Source: DTYU01 sp040757355 (GTDB lineage Bacteria > Bacillota > Desulfotomaculia > Desulfotomaculales > Ammonificaceae). From it: a stretch of DNA of 64,000 nucleotides. The notes under the pieces were generated by a model. That model searched no databases. It was not told the DNA's origin and saw only the letters and a list, made by a program, of their open reading frames with translations. The stretch spans positions 1 through 64,000 of the forward strand of contig JBFLWY010000004.1 in assembly GCA_040757355.1 (NCBI GenBank), written 5' to 3'. Numbering within the stretch: the stretch's first letter is position 1; each line of letters starts with the position of its first letter. Below, one piece after another: positions 34,352-43,131 of this stretch. A program made the translations under genes and the position numbers.

Positions 34352-36580
34352 GTGGCACAAAAGATAGGCGCTTACATATGCACCGGCTGCGGGATCGGCG
34401 AAGCCCTCAACATTGAAGCCTTAGCCAAAGTGGCCACAGGTGAGTACAAGCTGGGAACCTGTAAGACCCACGAATGCCTCTGCGGCCCTGAGGGCACGTC
34501 TATGATCAAAGAGGATATTGAAAAAGAAGGTCTTGACGGGTTGGTTATCGCCGCCTGCTCGCCGCGGGTAAATACTGATGTTTTTAAATATCCACCCGAA
34601 GTGGTCTTCGACAGAGTAAACCTGCGGGAACAATGCATCTGGTGCCACCCGGCCAACGATGAAGACACCCAGATGCTGGCTGAGGACCACTTCCGCATGG
34701 GTATAGTCAAAATCAAGGACGCGCTTCCACCCGAGCCATACAAAGTTGAGGAACTGGCTACCACCGTGCTGGTGATCGGGGGGGGGTTGGCCGGTATAAC
34801 GGCCGCGCTTGAGACCGCCAAAACCGGACGCAAAGCCGTTCTTGTTGAAAAGAGCGACTCTCTGGGCGGCTGGGCAGCACGCCTTTATAAGCAGGTGTCG
34901 TTGTGCCCGCCATACAACGAATTGGAAGACCCCGATATTAAGAACCGCATTCAAGAGGTCCAGAGCAATCCCAACATAAAGGTGTATACGGGCGCAAAAA
35001 TCGAAAAGATCAGCGGCGCACCCGCGATGTTCACTGCTTCCATTGCGACCAAGTCCGGCACGGTCACCGAAAAGGTTGGGGCGATCGTCATGGCGACCGG
35101 TGCTGAACCGTACGACGCTACGAAACTTGAAGATTTGGGATACGGCAAGTTTGCCAACGTGATTACCACCGACAAGTTAGAAGAAATGGCGGCTAAAGGG
35201 AAGATCGTCCGTCCCTCTGACGGAAAAGCAGTGCAGAGTGTGTCTTTCATCCTTTGCGCCGGTTCGCGGGACCCAAATCATCTTCCCTACTGCTCCTCAA
35301 CGTGCTGTATCGACTCCCTGAGGCAGGCTATTTACGTAAAGCAGCAGAATCCTGAGGCGGCGGTCTACATCTTCTTCAAGGACTTGCGGGCGCCGGGATT
35401 TCACGAATACCTGTACAAGCGTGCGCAGGAGATGGGCGTTGTCTTCTTCCGCACAGAAAGCCCGAAAATCGAGGAAGGCAGCAACGGCATGGTGATCCGT
35501 GCGAAAGACGTCCTGGTCAACGATGACATCGAGGCCGACGGCATCGATCTGGTGGTGCTGGCGACCGGTATGGTTTCCACGGCATCCTTCGGTGAGATGA
35601 TGCTGACGGCGGCGGAAGAAGATGAAGACAAGAAGGGATCCGAAATTGCCACCGTACGGCCTGACACGTACTTTAAAGCGGACATCCTGAACCTCGAATA
35701 CCGCCAGGGCCCGGAACTGCCTATGCTCAAGTACGGCTTCCCCGATTCCCACTTTATCTGCTTCCCATACGAAACGCGGCGCACCGGCATTTATGCCGCC
35801 GGCAGCGTGCGCGCGCCGATGGACATGCAGACCACGATTACGGACGCCACCGGTGCCGCCCTCAAGGCAATACAGTGTATTGAGTTGACCAGCAAGAGCG
35901 TCGCCGTGCACCCGCGCGTATGGGACAACTCAGTAACGGAGTTTTTCATGCAGAACTGCACACAGTGCAAGCGGTGTACGGTAGAATGCCCGTTCGGCGC
36001 TATAAACGAGGACGAGAAGGCCAACCCGTTACCGAACCCGACCCGCTGCCGCAGGTGTGCGACCTGCATGGGGGCTTGCCCGCAGCGGATCATTTCCTTC
36101 AAGAACTATAACGTTAACCAGATCGGCAACATGATCAAGGCAATCGAGGTGCCCGAGGAGGACGAGGAGAAGCCGAGGATCGTTGTAATAGTGTGCGAAA
36201 ATGATGCTTACCCCGCACTCGACATGGTCGGTATCAACCGTCTCTCGCTGAGCCCGTGGATACGCGTTATCCCGCTCCGGTGTATGGGTTCGATGAACCT
36301 GGTTTGGATCAGTGACTCGCTGGCGAGCGGCATCGACGGTGTACTACTTCTCGGCTGCCGGCACGACGAAGACTACCAGTGCCACTTCGTGAAGGGTAGC
36401 GAGCTTTGTAACTACCGGTTGTCGAAGGTATCGGAGACCCTCAGCCGGTTAGCGCTCGAACCCGAACGGATCAGGTTCGAAACGGTGGCGATTATGGACT
36501 ACCATCGTGTGCCGGAGATCATCAACAATTTCGCAAAAGAGATAGAAGAAATGGATCCGAACCCGTACAAGGGTTTCTAG
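34352..36580 (+). CDS. qmoB: Quinone-interacting membrane-bound oxidoreductase subunit QmoB
   Basis: A 742-residue HdrA-like flavoprotein fused to an MvhD-like C-terminal domain. N-terminal Cys pairs are C10/C13 and those in CKTHECLCG; FAD motif GGGLAG is at 143-148. A double [4Fe-4S] ferredoxin region appears near 535-580 (CTQCKRCTVECP, CRRCATCMGACP). The MvhD-like part (IVVIVCENDAYPALDM to CHFVKGSELC) may hold a [2Fe-2S] cluster. This layout resembles proteins of electron-confurcating Hdr complexes. Tightly coupled to qmoA. Confidence 0.94.
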   Translation: MAQKIGAYICTGCGIGEALNIEALAKVATGEYKLGTCKTHECLCGPEGTSMIKEDIEKEGLDGLVIAACSPRVNTDVFKYPPEVVFDRVNLREQCIWCHPANDEDTQMLAEDHFRMGIVKIKDALPPEPYKVEELATTVLVIGGGLAGITAALETAKTGRKAVLVEKSDSLGGWAARLYKQVSLCPPYNELEDPDIKNRIQEVQSNPNIKVYTGAKIEKISGAPAMFTASIATKSGTVTEKVGAIVMATGAEPYDATKLEDLGYGKFANVITTDKLEEMAAKGKIVRPSDGKAVQSVSFILCAGSRDPNHLPYCSSTCCIDSLRQAIYVKQQNPEAAVYIFFKDLRAPGFHEYLYKRAQEMGVVFFRTESPKIEEGSNGMVIRAKDVLVNDDIEADGIDLVVLATGMVSTASFGEMMLTAAEEDEDKKGSEIATVRPDTYFKADILNLEYRQGPELPMLKYGFPDSHFICFPYETRRTGIYAAGSVRAPMDMQTTITDATGAALKAIQCIELTSKSVAVHPRVWDNSVTEFFMQNCTQCKRCTVECPFGAINEDEKANPLPNPTRCRRCATCMGACPQRIISFKNYNVNQIGNMIKAIEVPEEDEEKPRIVVIVCENDAYPALDMVGINRLSLSPWIRVIPLRCMGSMNLVWISDSLASGIDGVLLLGCRHDEDYQCHFVKGSELCNYRLSKVSETLSRLALEPERIRFETVAIMDYHRVPEIINNFAKEIEEMDPNPYKGF

Positions 36581-36645
36581 TGGAATGAGCATGATAAATG
36601 CCCTATATATTTAAAGTGTATAACCTTACAGTATACACGTTTGAA

Positions 36646-36691
36646 CCGGTAGAGCCCCGTGACCAGCAGATGGGCAGGGGCTCTGTACCGG
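36646..36691 (+). other. Long hairpin between qmoB and qmoC
   Basis: CCGGTAGAGCCCC (36646-36658) pairs with GGGGCTCTGTACCGG (36677-36691), a stem of about 13 bp with a bulge, loop about 18 bases. No T-run follows (CCTCTCATTTAAG), so it looks more like a processing or stability element than a terminator, perhaps setting the QmoC to QmoAB ratio. Confidence 0.6.
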
Positions 36692-36758
36692 CCTCTCATT
36701 TAAGTCTGATAGTGTTTCGGCATAAAAGAATTCTGTAATCCGTAGGAGGGAAAAGGGA

Positions 36759-37967
36759 GTGGCTATTAAAGTAAATCCCAACCTGGCAAGGACCCTGCAA
36801 AAGTTTGGGGCTACAACGGCTACCAAGTGCTTTCACTGTGGGAACTGTACCGTCGTTTGTCCCCTCTCAACCGACGATAACCAGTTCCCGCGCAGGTTCA
36901 TGCGGTACACACAGTTGGGAATGGAAGACAAGTTAAAAAACGCCGCCGAACCGTGGCTTTGTTACTACTGCGGTGACTGCTCGCGGTTGTGCCCGAGACA
37001 GGCAAACCCCGGCGAGGTCATGATGTCCATGCGGCGGTATCTCACATCATTGTACGACTGGACCGGATTGTCACTAAAAGTGTATACAAACAAGGGTTTC
37101 GAATGGTTCACTGTGGCCGGATTGTTTATTGCAACGCTCATCCTGGTGTTTCTGCTGCAGGGATCTCCGTCATACGAACATACCGAACTCAACAAGTTTA
37201 TTCCGCGGTCGTACATCATTGTCGGGGGCATGCTCTTCGGGCTAGGCATAGCCGGGGTGTTGTTCCTGAACGTATTGCGCATGCACAAGTCAATTATGGA
37301 TAATAAGGGCAGTCTATACGGCGATTTCCTCTACATCCCTCTGTCACTTTACGTTAAGGAATTGGGCACTTTCCTGTATCATTTCGTTTCCCAGAACAGG
37401 TTCAGCCAATGTACAAACAAGGGTAGATACGTAAAGCATTTCCTGCTGGTTTTAGGATTCCTTGTGTTTGCCGGTTATGCAGGTTTTATGGTAATCTACG
37501 AGGTTCTGGAGGTCGCCTTTAAAGAAGGGCTTGCCCAGGGACTCAAAGTGGCTTTTGTAACCGGCAGCCCACATGCACTCTTCCCTTGGGGGCATCCCGT
37601 AAGGCTGCTCGAATACGCCGCCACTATCGCGGTGCTTTATGTAGTAATCGAATCGTTCCTTGGCAGGTTGGCGAAAAAAGAACCTCTCCACCAGCAGTCG
37701 CACTCGACAGACTGGACATTTTTAGTTCTAGTAGGCGGAACAGTATTAACGGGGTTGCTTACTCACATCTTCAGGAATATCGAAGGCATGGCTGCAGCGA
37801 CGTACTGGATTTTTGCCCTCCACTTAGCCTTCATCGTTACATTATTTGTAGTAGGGGCATTGTTTGCCAAGTGGGCACACGCTGTTTACAGACCCCTCGC
37901 CCTTTATTTTATAAAGGTCAAAGAGAGTGCTTTACAGCTTCAGCGTGAGCAAAACATGTCTCTCTAA
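36759..37967 (+). CDS. qmoC: Quinone-interacting membrane-bound oxidoreductase subunit QmoC
   Basis: A 402-residue fusion of an HdrC-like ferredoxin domain and a heme b-type membrane domain. The N-terminal Cys groups are C24/C27/C30/C34 and C68/C71/C74/C78. Six membrane helices follow (about 114-131, 148-170, 226-250, 285-305, 322-342, 352-374). This is the menaquinol-facing subunit. Published surveys report that Gram-positive sulfate reducers usually lack QmoC and have HdrBC instead, so a true qmoC here is notable. It is 178 bases from qmoB with a hairpin between. Start GTG with AGGAGGG upstream. Confidence 0.9.
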   Translation: MAIKVNPNLARTLQKFGATTATKCFHCGNCTVVCPLSTDDNQFPRRFMRYTQLGMEDKLKNAAEPWLCYYCGDCSRLCPRQANPGEVMMSMRRYLTSLYDWTGLSLKVYTNKGFEWFTVAGLFIATLILVFLLQGSPSYEHTELNKFIPRSYIIVGGMLFGLGIAGVLFLNVLRMHKSIMDNKGSLYGDFLYIPLSLYVKELGTFLYHFVSQNRFSQCTNKGRYVKHFLLVLGFLVFAGYAGFMVIYEVLEVAFKEGLAQGLKVAFVTGSPHALFPWGHPVRLLEYAATIAVLYVVIESFLGRLAKKEPLHQQSHSTDWTFLVLVGGTVLTGLLTHIFRNIEGMAAATYWIFALHLAFIVTLFVVGALFAKWAHAVYRPLALYFIKVKESALQLQREQNMSL

Positions 37968-37998
37968 AAACGCTCCACCGGAAAAAACACTTATGTAG

Positions 37999-38025
37999 AA
38001 TGGGGAGAGTGAATCTCCCCATTTT
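37999..38025 (+). terminator. Terminator after qmoC
   Basis: AATGGGGAGA-GTGAA-TCTCCCCATT followed by TTC. The short stem is perfect and lies 32 bases after qmoC. It may also serve the convergent fdhE gene. Confidence 0.7.
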
Positions 38026-38034
38026 CATTAATTT

Positions 38035-38820
38035 CTACAACCGGTTTGTAAAACCGAGCTTCAGGGCGTTTATATCAAGCGGCACTGTTTTTATATCCTC
38101 CCAAAACAGGTCGACGTGGTTCTCTCCTGTTTTTCGGTTATCGATGGTTTTCAGGTAACCTTTACAACGGGTGCACACGTAAACCCGGTAAGCCCCGTCC
38201 TCAAACGTATAAAAGCTCAGTTCGTCCGGATCCGTGTTTCCGCAAAAGGGGCATGCGGCGCGGACAAAACGCCACTCTGTACTGCAGAGCCCGCAGTACA
38301 GATACCGCCTGCCGTTTTTATTGATTCTCGAAAAATTTGGTTTGCTGCCGCAGACCGGGCAGTCGCCCCTACTCCAGAGATCAAATGTGAACCTATCCCT
38401 TAAGCTGCGGGAATAAGCAGCGAGTAATATCCTTAACACGTGACTGAAAGCAAAGCCGAAAACATCCGGAGCAGCGCCGTGGCCTGGTTTTAAGAACGCT
38501 ATTGCTCTGCTGTCGCGTTTAAGCAGCGCCTCTATTAAAGACTTGCGGTCGGCGGTGTTATCGGGCAGGTTAACGCGCAGAATGTCTAGGTCTTTGGCCA
38601 TCTCCGGGAGATAGCGCGCCATCGTTTGAAAAACCTCCCCCGCAAGTGCAACAAAACCTTCCGGGTTTACAAGAGGCGGCGCGTAAGCCAACAAGGGACT
38701 CTGTTGGTCCCAGGATGAAACCGCAGCCGCGTTAAGCGACAGACCGTCTTCCGGTACCGCGATTGTCTCCAACTCGCGGTAGCAGTCTGCAAGGTGGGGC
38801 GGAAAGAAAGGTTCCTTCAT
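38035..38820 (-). CDS. fdhE: Formate dehydrogenase accessory protein FdhE
   Basis: About 261 residues. FdhE-type proteins help mature formate dehydrogenases. Four CxxC pairs form the rubredoxin-like half: CPVCGSK, CGLCSTEW, CPFCGNTD and CTRCKGYL. The N-terminal helical half is more variable. The start is unclear: the ATG at 38820 has GGGAGG 13 nt upstream, and an ATG 11 codons earlier lacks a site. No formate dehydrogenase gene is in the window. The gene faces qmoC convergently. Confidence 0.9.
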   Translation of the reverse strand: MKEPFFPPHLADCYRELETIAVPEDGLSLNAAAVSSWDQQSPLLAYAPPLVNPEGFVALAGEVFQTMARYLPEMAKDLDILRVNLPDNTADRKSLIEALLKRDSRAIAFLKPGHGAAPDVFGFAFSHVLRILLAAYSRSLRDRFTFDLWSRGDCPVCGSKPNFSRINKNGRRYLYCGLCSTEWRFVRAACPFCGNTDPDELSFYTFEDGAYRVYVCTRCKGYLKTIDNRKTGENHVDLFWEDIKTVPLDINALKLGFTNRL

Positions 38821-38951
38821 TATGGTGAACCGGCCTCCCATCAACGCTTTCAAGACGAATTATAGCAAGTGCCCTACCGAACCGCAATCCACCTGTTTTT
38901 ACCTTTTGTATCTGATCACCGTTTGCAGACGCATTACTACTTTATGTCTTT

Positions 38952-40286
38952 CTAGACCCGTTCACCATTGCAGCAAAAAACCACCCGCCTGCCGTCTTGG
39001 ACCGTTTCCAGATGAACAGGGCGCATCCACAACCGGTAAACGTACGCTAGCGCTCGTTCCATGTGGTAAAGGTCGAGTTCCACCCCCTCGTACACATGTT
39101 GAAGGTATAGCTCGCCCTTTCGGTTATAATCGCCGTCGAGCACAACAATGTAGGGGTGACCGCCGTTCACAAGATTCGCGACCAACGACTCCCGCACCCG
39201 CTCCCACTCTTTGGTTACGATCCGCCACTCCTGGCCCGTCCGGCGGTAAACGTAAAGGTCAAGTTCCTCGACAAGTTCCTGCGTGAGATAGTTCCGCAAG
39301 AAAGAAACGTCATTTTCCAGCGCACGTACCTCAAAAAGCGTTTCTACTCCCCAACGGCGTTCGATATCTTCAAGAATGCGCAGCCCTACGAGGTAGGGGT
39401 TTAAATACAGCCTTCCGGGTTTGATCAGATCTGCATGCATCCGTGCAAACTCCAAGGCATCCTCCTCTCCCAGTTCGAGCCCGCGCATCAGACGGACGTG
39501 CCAGTACGTAGCCCACCCCTCGTTGAGTATCTTAGTGGTAAGCTGAGGCCAGAAGTACAGTGTTTCATCGCGCACTATCCCTATGATATCCCTCTCCCAG
39601 TCCATTAGCGTTGAGGAATTCTCAATGATAAACAAGAGCAGGTCCTTTTCGGGTTCCGGTTTATCCGGTTCTTGTTCGAGTCCCAAGCAGCATTCCGGCT
39701 GTTCCCTACGATTTAAACCTTTGCGGGTCTTGGGGACGCCCTCCCTGCGGCACTGTCGCTGCCTTCCCTGAACGCACCGCGAATGAGTTACAAAACGGTG
39801 GGGATCCACGTGCTCCTGAACTGCCAATGCGGCGTCAAGAAACTTCTCCACCCTGTCGCGCCCGTAAAGCATCTCATACTCACGAATTCGCGTCGCCGCC
39901 TGGGCCATCGTCTCGAGCATTTCTTTCGAAGTGTAACCGAAGTATGCATTGTTTTTGAAGAAATCGCTGTGCGCCAGGACGTGGGCTATGACAAGCTTGT
40001 TCTGAATCAGGGAGTTGCCGTCAAGCAGGAAAGCGTAACACGGCCGGGTGTTTATCACCATCTCGTAGATCCTGTTCAGCCCGTAATTGTACTTCGTCTT
40101 TATCCGCTGGTAGGCCTTCCCGAAGCTCCAGTGCGAGTAGCGCGTCGGCATCCCGTAAGCGCCGAAGGTGTATATGATTTCCGACGGGCAGATTTCAAAC
40201 CGCATCGGGTAAAAATCAAGTCCCTGCTCCCGCGCGCATTGAATGATCTCGCCTATCGCCTGTTCCAATGCTTCAAGCTCGCCCAT
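38952..40286 (-). CDS. spoVR: SpoVR family protein
   Basis: A 444-residue protein of the SpoVR family, linked in Bacillus to spore cortex formation and elsewhere found with yhbH/yeaH and prkA. Conserved stretches: FGAYGMPTRYSHWSFGKAY, YEMVINTRPCYAFLLDGNS, HVLAHSDFFKNNAYF, NEGWATYWHVRLMR and NPYLVG. An insertion at about 168-215 is Cys-rich (C171, C179, C199, C200). Start ATG with CGGAGGAG upstream. It completes the prkA-yhbH-spoVR triad on this strand, but two large gaps and an inserted gene separate it from yhbH. Confidence 0.95.
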   Translation of the reverse strand: MGELEALEQAIGEIIQCAREQGLDFYPMRFEICPSEIIYTFGAYGMPTRYSHWSFGKAYQRIKTKYNYGLNRIYEMVINTRPCYAFLLDGNSLIQNKLVIAHVLAHSDFFKNNAYFGYTSKEMLETMAQAATRIREYEMLYGRDRVEKFLDAALAVQEHVDPHRFVTHSRCVQGRQRQCRREGVPKTRKGLNRREQPECCLGLEQEPDKPEPEKDLLLFIIENSSTLMDWERDIIGIVRDETLYFWPQLTTKILNEGWATYWHVRLMRGLELGEEDALEFARMHADLIKPGRLYLNPYLVGLRILEDIERRWGVETLFEVRALENDVSFLRNYLTQELVEELDLYVYRRTGQEWRIVTKEWERVRESLVANLVNGGHPYIVVLDGDYNRKGELYLQHVYEGVELDLYHMERALAYVYRLWMRPVHLETVQDGRRVVFCCNGERV

Positions 40287-40331
40287 TTTTATCTCCTCCG
40301 AAAAGCCTAATATCTACCATCTATAGCAGTA

Positions 40332-40439
40332 TTAAGCAGCATCCTCTTCAACCAATTTAACTTTGCAACCCGTAATCTCTTCGACTCGCCGGATATAATA
40401 ACGCGCCTTAACCTGGACATTAAGCTCGCTGATTTTCAT
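40332..40439 (-). CDS. Small ORF, 35 residues, unknown
   Basis: Reads MKISELNVQVKARYYIRRVE, then EITGCKVKLVEEDAA, with a balanced, protein-like composition and no repeat sequence. It lies 45 bases upstream of spoVR on the same strand, so it could be a small first gene of that transcript. The ribosome site is weak (AACGAG). It matches no family I know. It may also be chance or a gene remnant. Confidence 0.35.
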   Translation of the reverse strand: MKISELNVQVKARYYIRRVEEITGCKVKLVEEDAA

Positions 40440-40476
40440 TTCTCGTTGTCTAAACCATTTTCATTACCGGTGGCGA

Positions 40477-40564
40477 CCCAGCACTCAACTCAACGGGAAA
40501 GAATACGAGATACTTTAATGACCGTTTGCTTGAGCACAGGTTACACACAGAGTTGAGTGCTGGG
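40477..40564. repeat. CCCAGCACTCA inverted-repeat element, 15-bp perfect ends
   Basis: 88 bp with the longest perfect ends in the window: CCCAGCACTCAACTC and GAGTTGAGTGCTGGG. It is flanked by GGTGGCGA on the left and TCGTGAACGACTCC on the right, as is the element at 48454, although the interiors differ. The ends differ from class 2 elements by one base. Confidence 0.82.
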
Positions 40565-40853
40565 TCGTGAACGACTCCTTTGAAAGGTTCGCGGAATTCT
40601 TTCAACTACCGGAGCTCTAACCCGGACGTCGGTACCGCCCGTCCCTATTGAAGCTTATGCGGTTCAGCCTGTCCGTTCGCAGCCCACTTTTTATCGGTTG
40701 AATATGGAAATTAGCAGTGAGGAGATACAAGGCGAAAAAGCGGAGGTATTCAGATATGTCCTTAAAAAAGCTCGATGCTCAACAGTTCGATGCTATACGT
40801 TATCGCTATACCGCTATGCCGTTTGTCCCCCAAGGCGAGTGATGCGGTCGGGC

Positions 40854-42425
40854 TTAGTCTATTGCTACCGTTTCACCCCGGCGCGGCAAAAGCACCTTGC
40901 GCCTTCCTTCGAACTGCCTGAAAAACTCCCGGTCCTGGGTGTGGACGGGGACAAGGATATCGGGGTTGATGGTCTCGACCAACTCCTCAAGCCCCGCTCC
41001 GTGGATGTGCCCGCTGGCGTGGAAACCGGATTTCTCGCGGTCCTTCCCAAGCGAACCGCAAAGTTTGAAGCCGAAGTAGTTGATCCAGTTACGTACCCGC
41101 TCGTGGTCGATAAGCATCTCCTCGTCGAACGCCTCGCTCGACGAATAAATGTAGGTCCCGCCGTACGGGTTGATGTCCAGCAGTGCGTGGAAGTCATAGT
41201 ATGAGAAGCACAGGATAAAACCGCTCTGGTCGCCCCTCACTGTTTTTGCGTCCACCATTCTTTCCGGGCAGTACACGGAGAAACGCTCCAGCAGGGCTTT
41301 CTCCCAGGCGAAAAGAGTCCCCTTGGGTTTTACGTACAACACCACCCGCTCGTCCACGTACGGGTCCGGCACCCCCGGCTCTCCCGCAGCGCACAAACCC
41401 TCTAAAAGGTACGCGTCCTTAGGTGTCAGTGCCAGCCGCCTTCCAGTCTCGGCCGCAATTTCGAGGAAAGAGAGCAGGCGTTCCACATTACGCGGGCCGA
41501 AATCAGCCACCACCAAGCCGTCAGCACCCCGTACCGCTTCAAAAGAGTTCGCAAGCACCTCCGCCTCGGTGACAGGCGTTCCGTTCAACGGGTGTGTGCC
41601 TTCACAGACCAGAACAACGGGCCCTAGCCCGGCAGCTTCCGCAATGAACCGCTTTGTCAGGCTCGCCTGCCTGCCGTGTATGCGTAGGTCGCCGGTATAA
41701 ACGACCCATCCGGCTGAAGTCCTTACTCCGAAAGCACCTGCGCCGGGTATAGAGTGATCCACGGGCCAGTAGCGAACGGTTAAATCCCCTACCCGGGTTT
41801 CGTGAATGAAACTTTCAAAAGGCCTGCAGTTCAATCCGCGTGAATTGTGGCACTGCTCCCAGAACAGCACGGCCGGCCCGCTTACTGTCGTCGGAGCGAA
41901 AACGACATACGGGCGCTGTTCATGAAAAACGCGCCGGTAGTTGCCGGTTTTGAGCAATCCGTCTGTAAACTCCCGCGGGTTGATGTAGCAGATCTCCTGA
42001 AGCCTATTACCGCTTGATGTATCCTGCATCGCTTTGCAGGTGAGGGCCGTGGTCAGGCTGCACAGTACCGGTATATCCCTGTGCAGGTATGAAATGTACC
42101 CGCAGTGGTCAAGGTGGGCGTGGGAAAGCAAAACCCCCTGAACCACGGCATCCCGGTAGAGAGGGCTTTCAGCAAACCGCTCCCAAACACCGGGGTACTC
42201 AAGATCGGGCCGGTACAGCCCCTTGAGCGGTGGTAACAATCCAAGCGCGAGGGGGTCTCCCAATCCTAGCACTACCCGCGGGCAGAGAAACTCGTCAAAA
42301 AAGGTCCCCTCTGCCTTAAAATTGGTGCCGAAGTCGAAAAACAGCTTACTGCCGTCGGCTTCGAGGAGGATCTTGTTACCGCCGATGCAGTCTACGCCAT
42401 CATAAAAAGTAAGGTGGAGAGACAA
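40854..42425 (-). CDS. Metallo-beta-lactamase fold hydrolase, RNase J/CPSF-like
   Basis: A 523-residue protein. Zinc motif HAHLDHCGY (about 112-120), further ligand candidates in VDHSIPGAGAFG and YTGDLRIHG, and a C-terminal FHASGHIHGAGLEELVETINPDILVPVHTQ that matches the RNA-processing (beta-CASP) branch. Function is probably nucleic-acid cleavage, but it is clearly distinct from standard RNase J in its N terminus (FYDGVDCIGGNKILLEADGSKL). TTG start with GGAAGG about 9 nt upstream. It sits between spoVR and yhbH on the same strand. Confidence 0.85.
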   Translation of the reverse strand: MSLHLTFYDGVDCIGGNKILLEADGSKLFFDFGTNFKAEGTFFDEFLCPRVVLGLGDPLALGLLPPLKGLYRPDLEYPGVWERFAESPLYRDAVVQGVLLSHAHLDHCGYISYLHRDIPVLCSLTTALTCKAMQDTSSGNRLQEICYINPREFTDGLLKTGNYRRVFHEQRPYVVFAPTTVSGPAVLFWEQCHNSRGLNCRPFESFIHETRVGDLTVRYWPVDHSIPGAGAFGVRTSAGWVVYTGDLRIHGRQASLTKRFIAEAAGLGPVVLVCEGTHPLNGTPVTEAEVLANSFEAVRGADGLVVADFGPRNVERLLSFLEIAAETGRRLALTPKDAYLLEGLCAAGEPGVPDPYVDERVVLYVKPKGTLFAWEKALLERFSVYCPERMVDAKTVRGDQSGFILCFSYYDFHALLDINPYGGTYIYSSSEAFDEEMLIDHERVRNWINYFGFKLCGSLGKDREKSGFHASGHIHGAGLEELVETINPDILVPVHTQDREFFRQFEGRRKVLLPRRGETVAID

Positions 42426-43131
42426 ACGATCAGGCCTTCCTTTGGTACTGTTAGTTAGCAGATCACTCCGGCATCGGTTCGGCCGGCTCTGCTGCCTTCA
42501 CGCTATGGGAACTATTCAGTGACCGTGCATGGCTCGGCGATAAGCTGCGCATTTCGGAAGTCAGATGCAGGATGTCAGAGGTCAGACCTCCGACTTCCGG
42601 CTTCCGACCTCTGAATTAAGTACGCTCCGGCCCGTCGCCAATCGTCTTCCTTGCCCTGCTTGCTTTTCGCCACGTGCCGTCGATGCAGGCTGAGTATTTA
42701 CACGTTATGTTGCGGAGGAGCCGTACCTGCGAATGCCGGTGTCTTTTCACTCGGAGAGATTTCTGCGTGGAAGATAAATTTCCTGCTCTTTGAGAGTGCA
42801 GGGAGTTGTGTTGGTATTCAGCCGCCGGGTGTGTCCCCTCTTCGACAATAGTACTTCTTTCGATGGGCGCGACGATGAGCTTCGCATTACTGCGTCAGGC
42901 TTGCCGGCCCGGTCCTCACCCAGCACTCAAACTTGCCCTGGCAAAAAACAATCGGTTTTCGCAACATTTAACGTTTCTACGCAAATGCTACTTTACAAGC
43001 TGAATTGAATGCTGGGTTCCTTGTACTGCTCGCTCCTTGCCGCGTTCTGTTCATGTTACACTATTGTATTTAAGTAACATGCTTACGGGTCCATATTTTC
43101 ATCCCCGGTGGCGACGACTAATCTGCGTGAA
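42426..43131. repeat. Long composite repeat region between yhbH and the beta-lactamase-fold gene
   Basis: 706 bases. 42506-42695 is the near-copy of 21119-21294 (inverted), with 7-bp arrays at 42556-42618. 42700-42845 has no recognised repeat and no supported gene. 42850-43130 holds a GCGCGACGATGAGCTTCGC module, the inverted-repeat element at 42919, the GTTACACTATTGTATTTAAG module, and the GGTGGCGACGACTAATCTGCG module. The small plus-strand frames here (42790-43008) are read from the repeats. Confidence 0.75.
42919..43016. repeat. CCCAGCACTCA inverted-repeat element, interior class 1
   Basis: 98 bp, ends CCCAGCACTCAA and TTGAATGCTGGG (one G to A change). The interior is nearly identical to the copy at 426-523. 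Confidence 0.83.

Larger units (their letters stand above)
40287..40853. other. Gap between spoVR and the beta-lactamase-fold gene
   Basis: 567 bases. Contains the 35-codon ORF, the inverted-repeat element at 40477-40564 set inside the TTACCGGTGGCGA ... TCGTGAACGACTCC module, and about 250 bases (40600-40850) in which I see no gene or structure. Confidence 0.6.
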
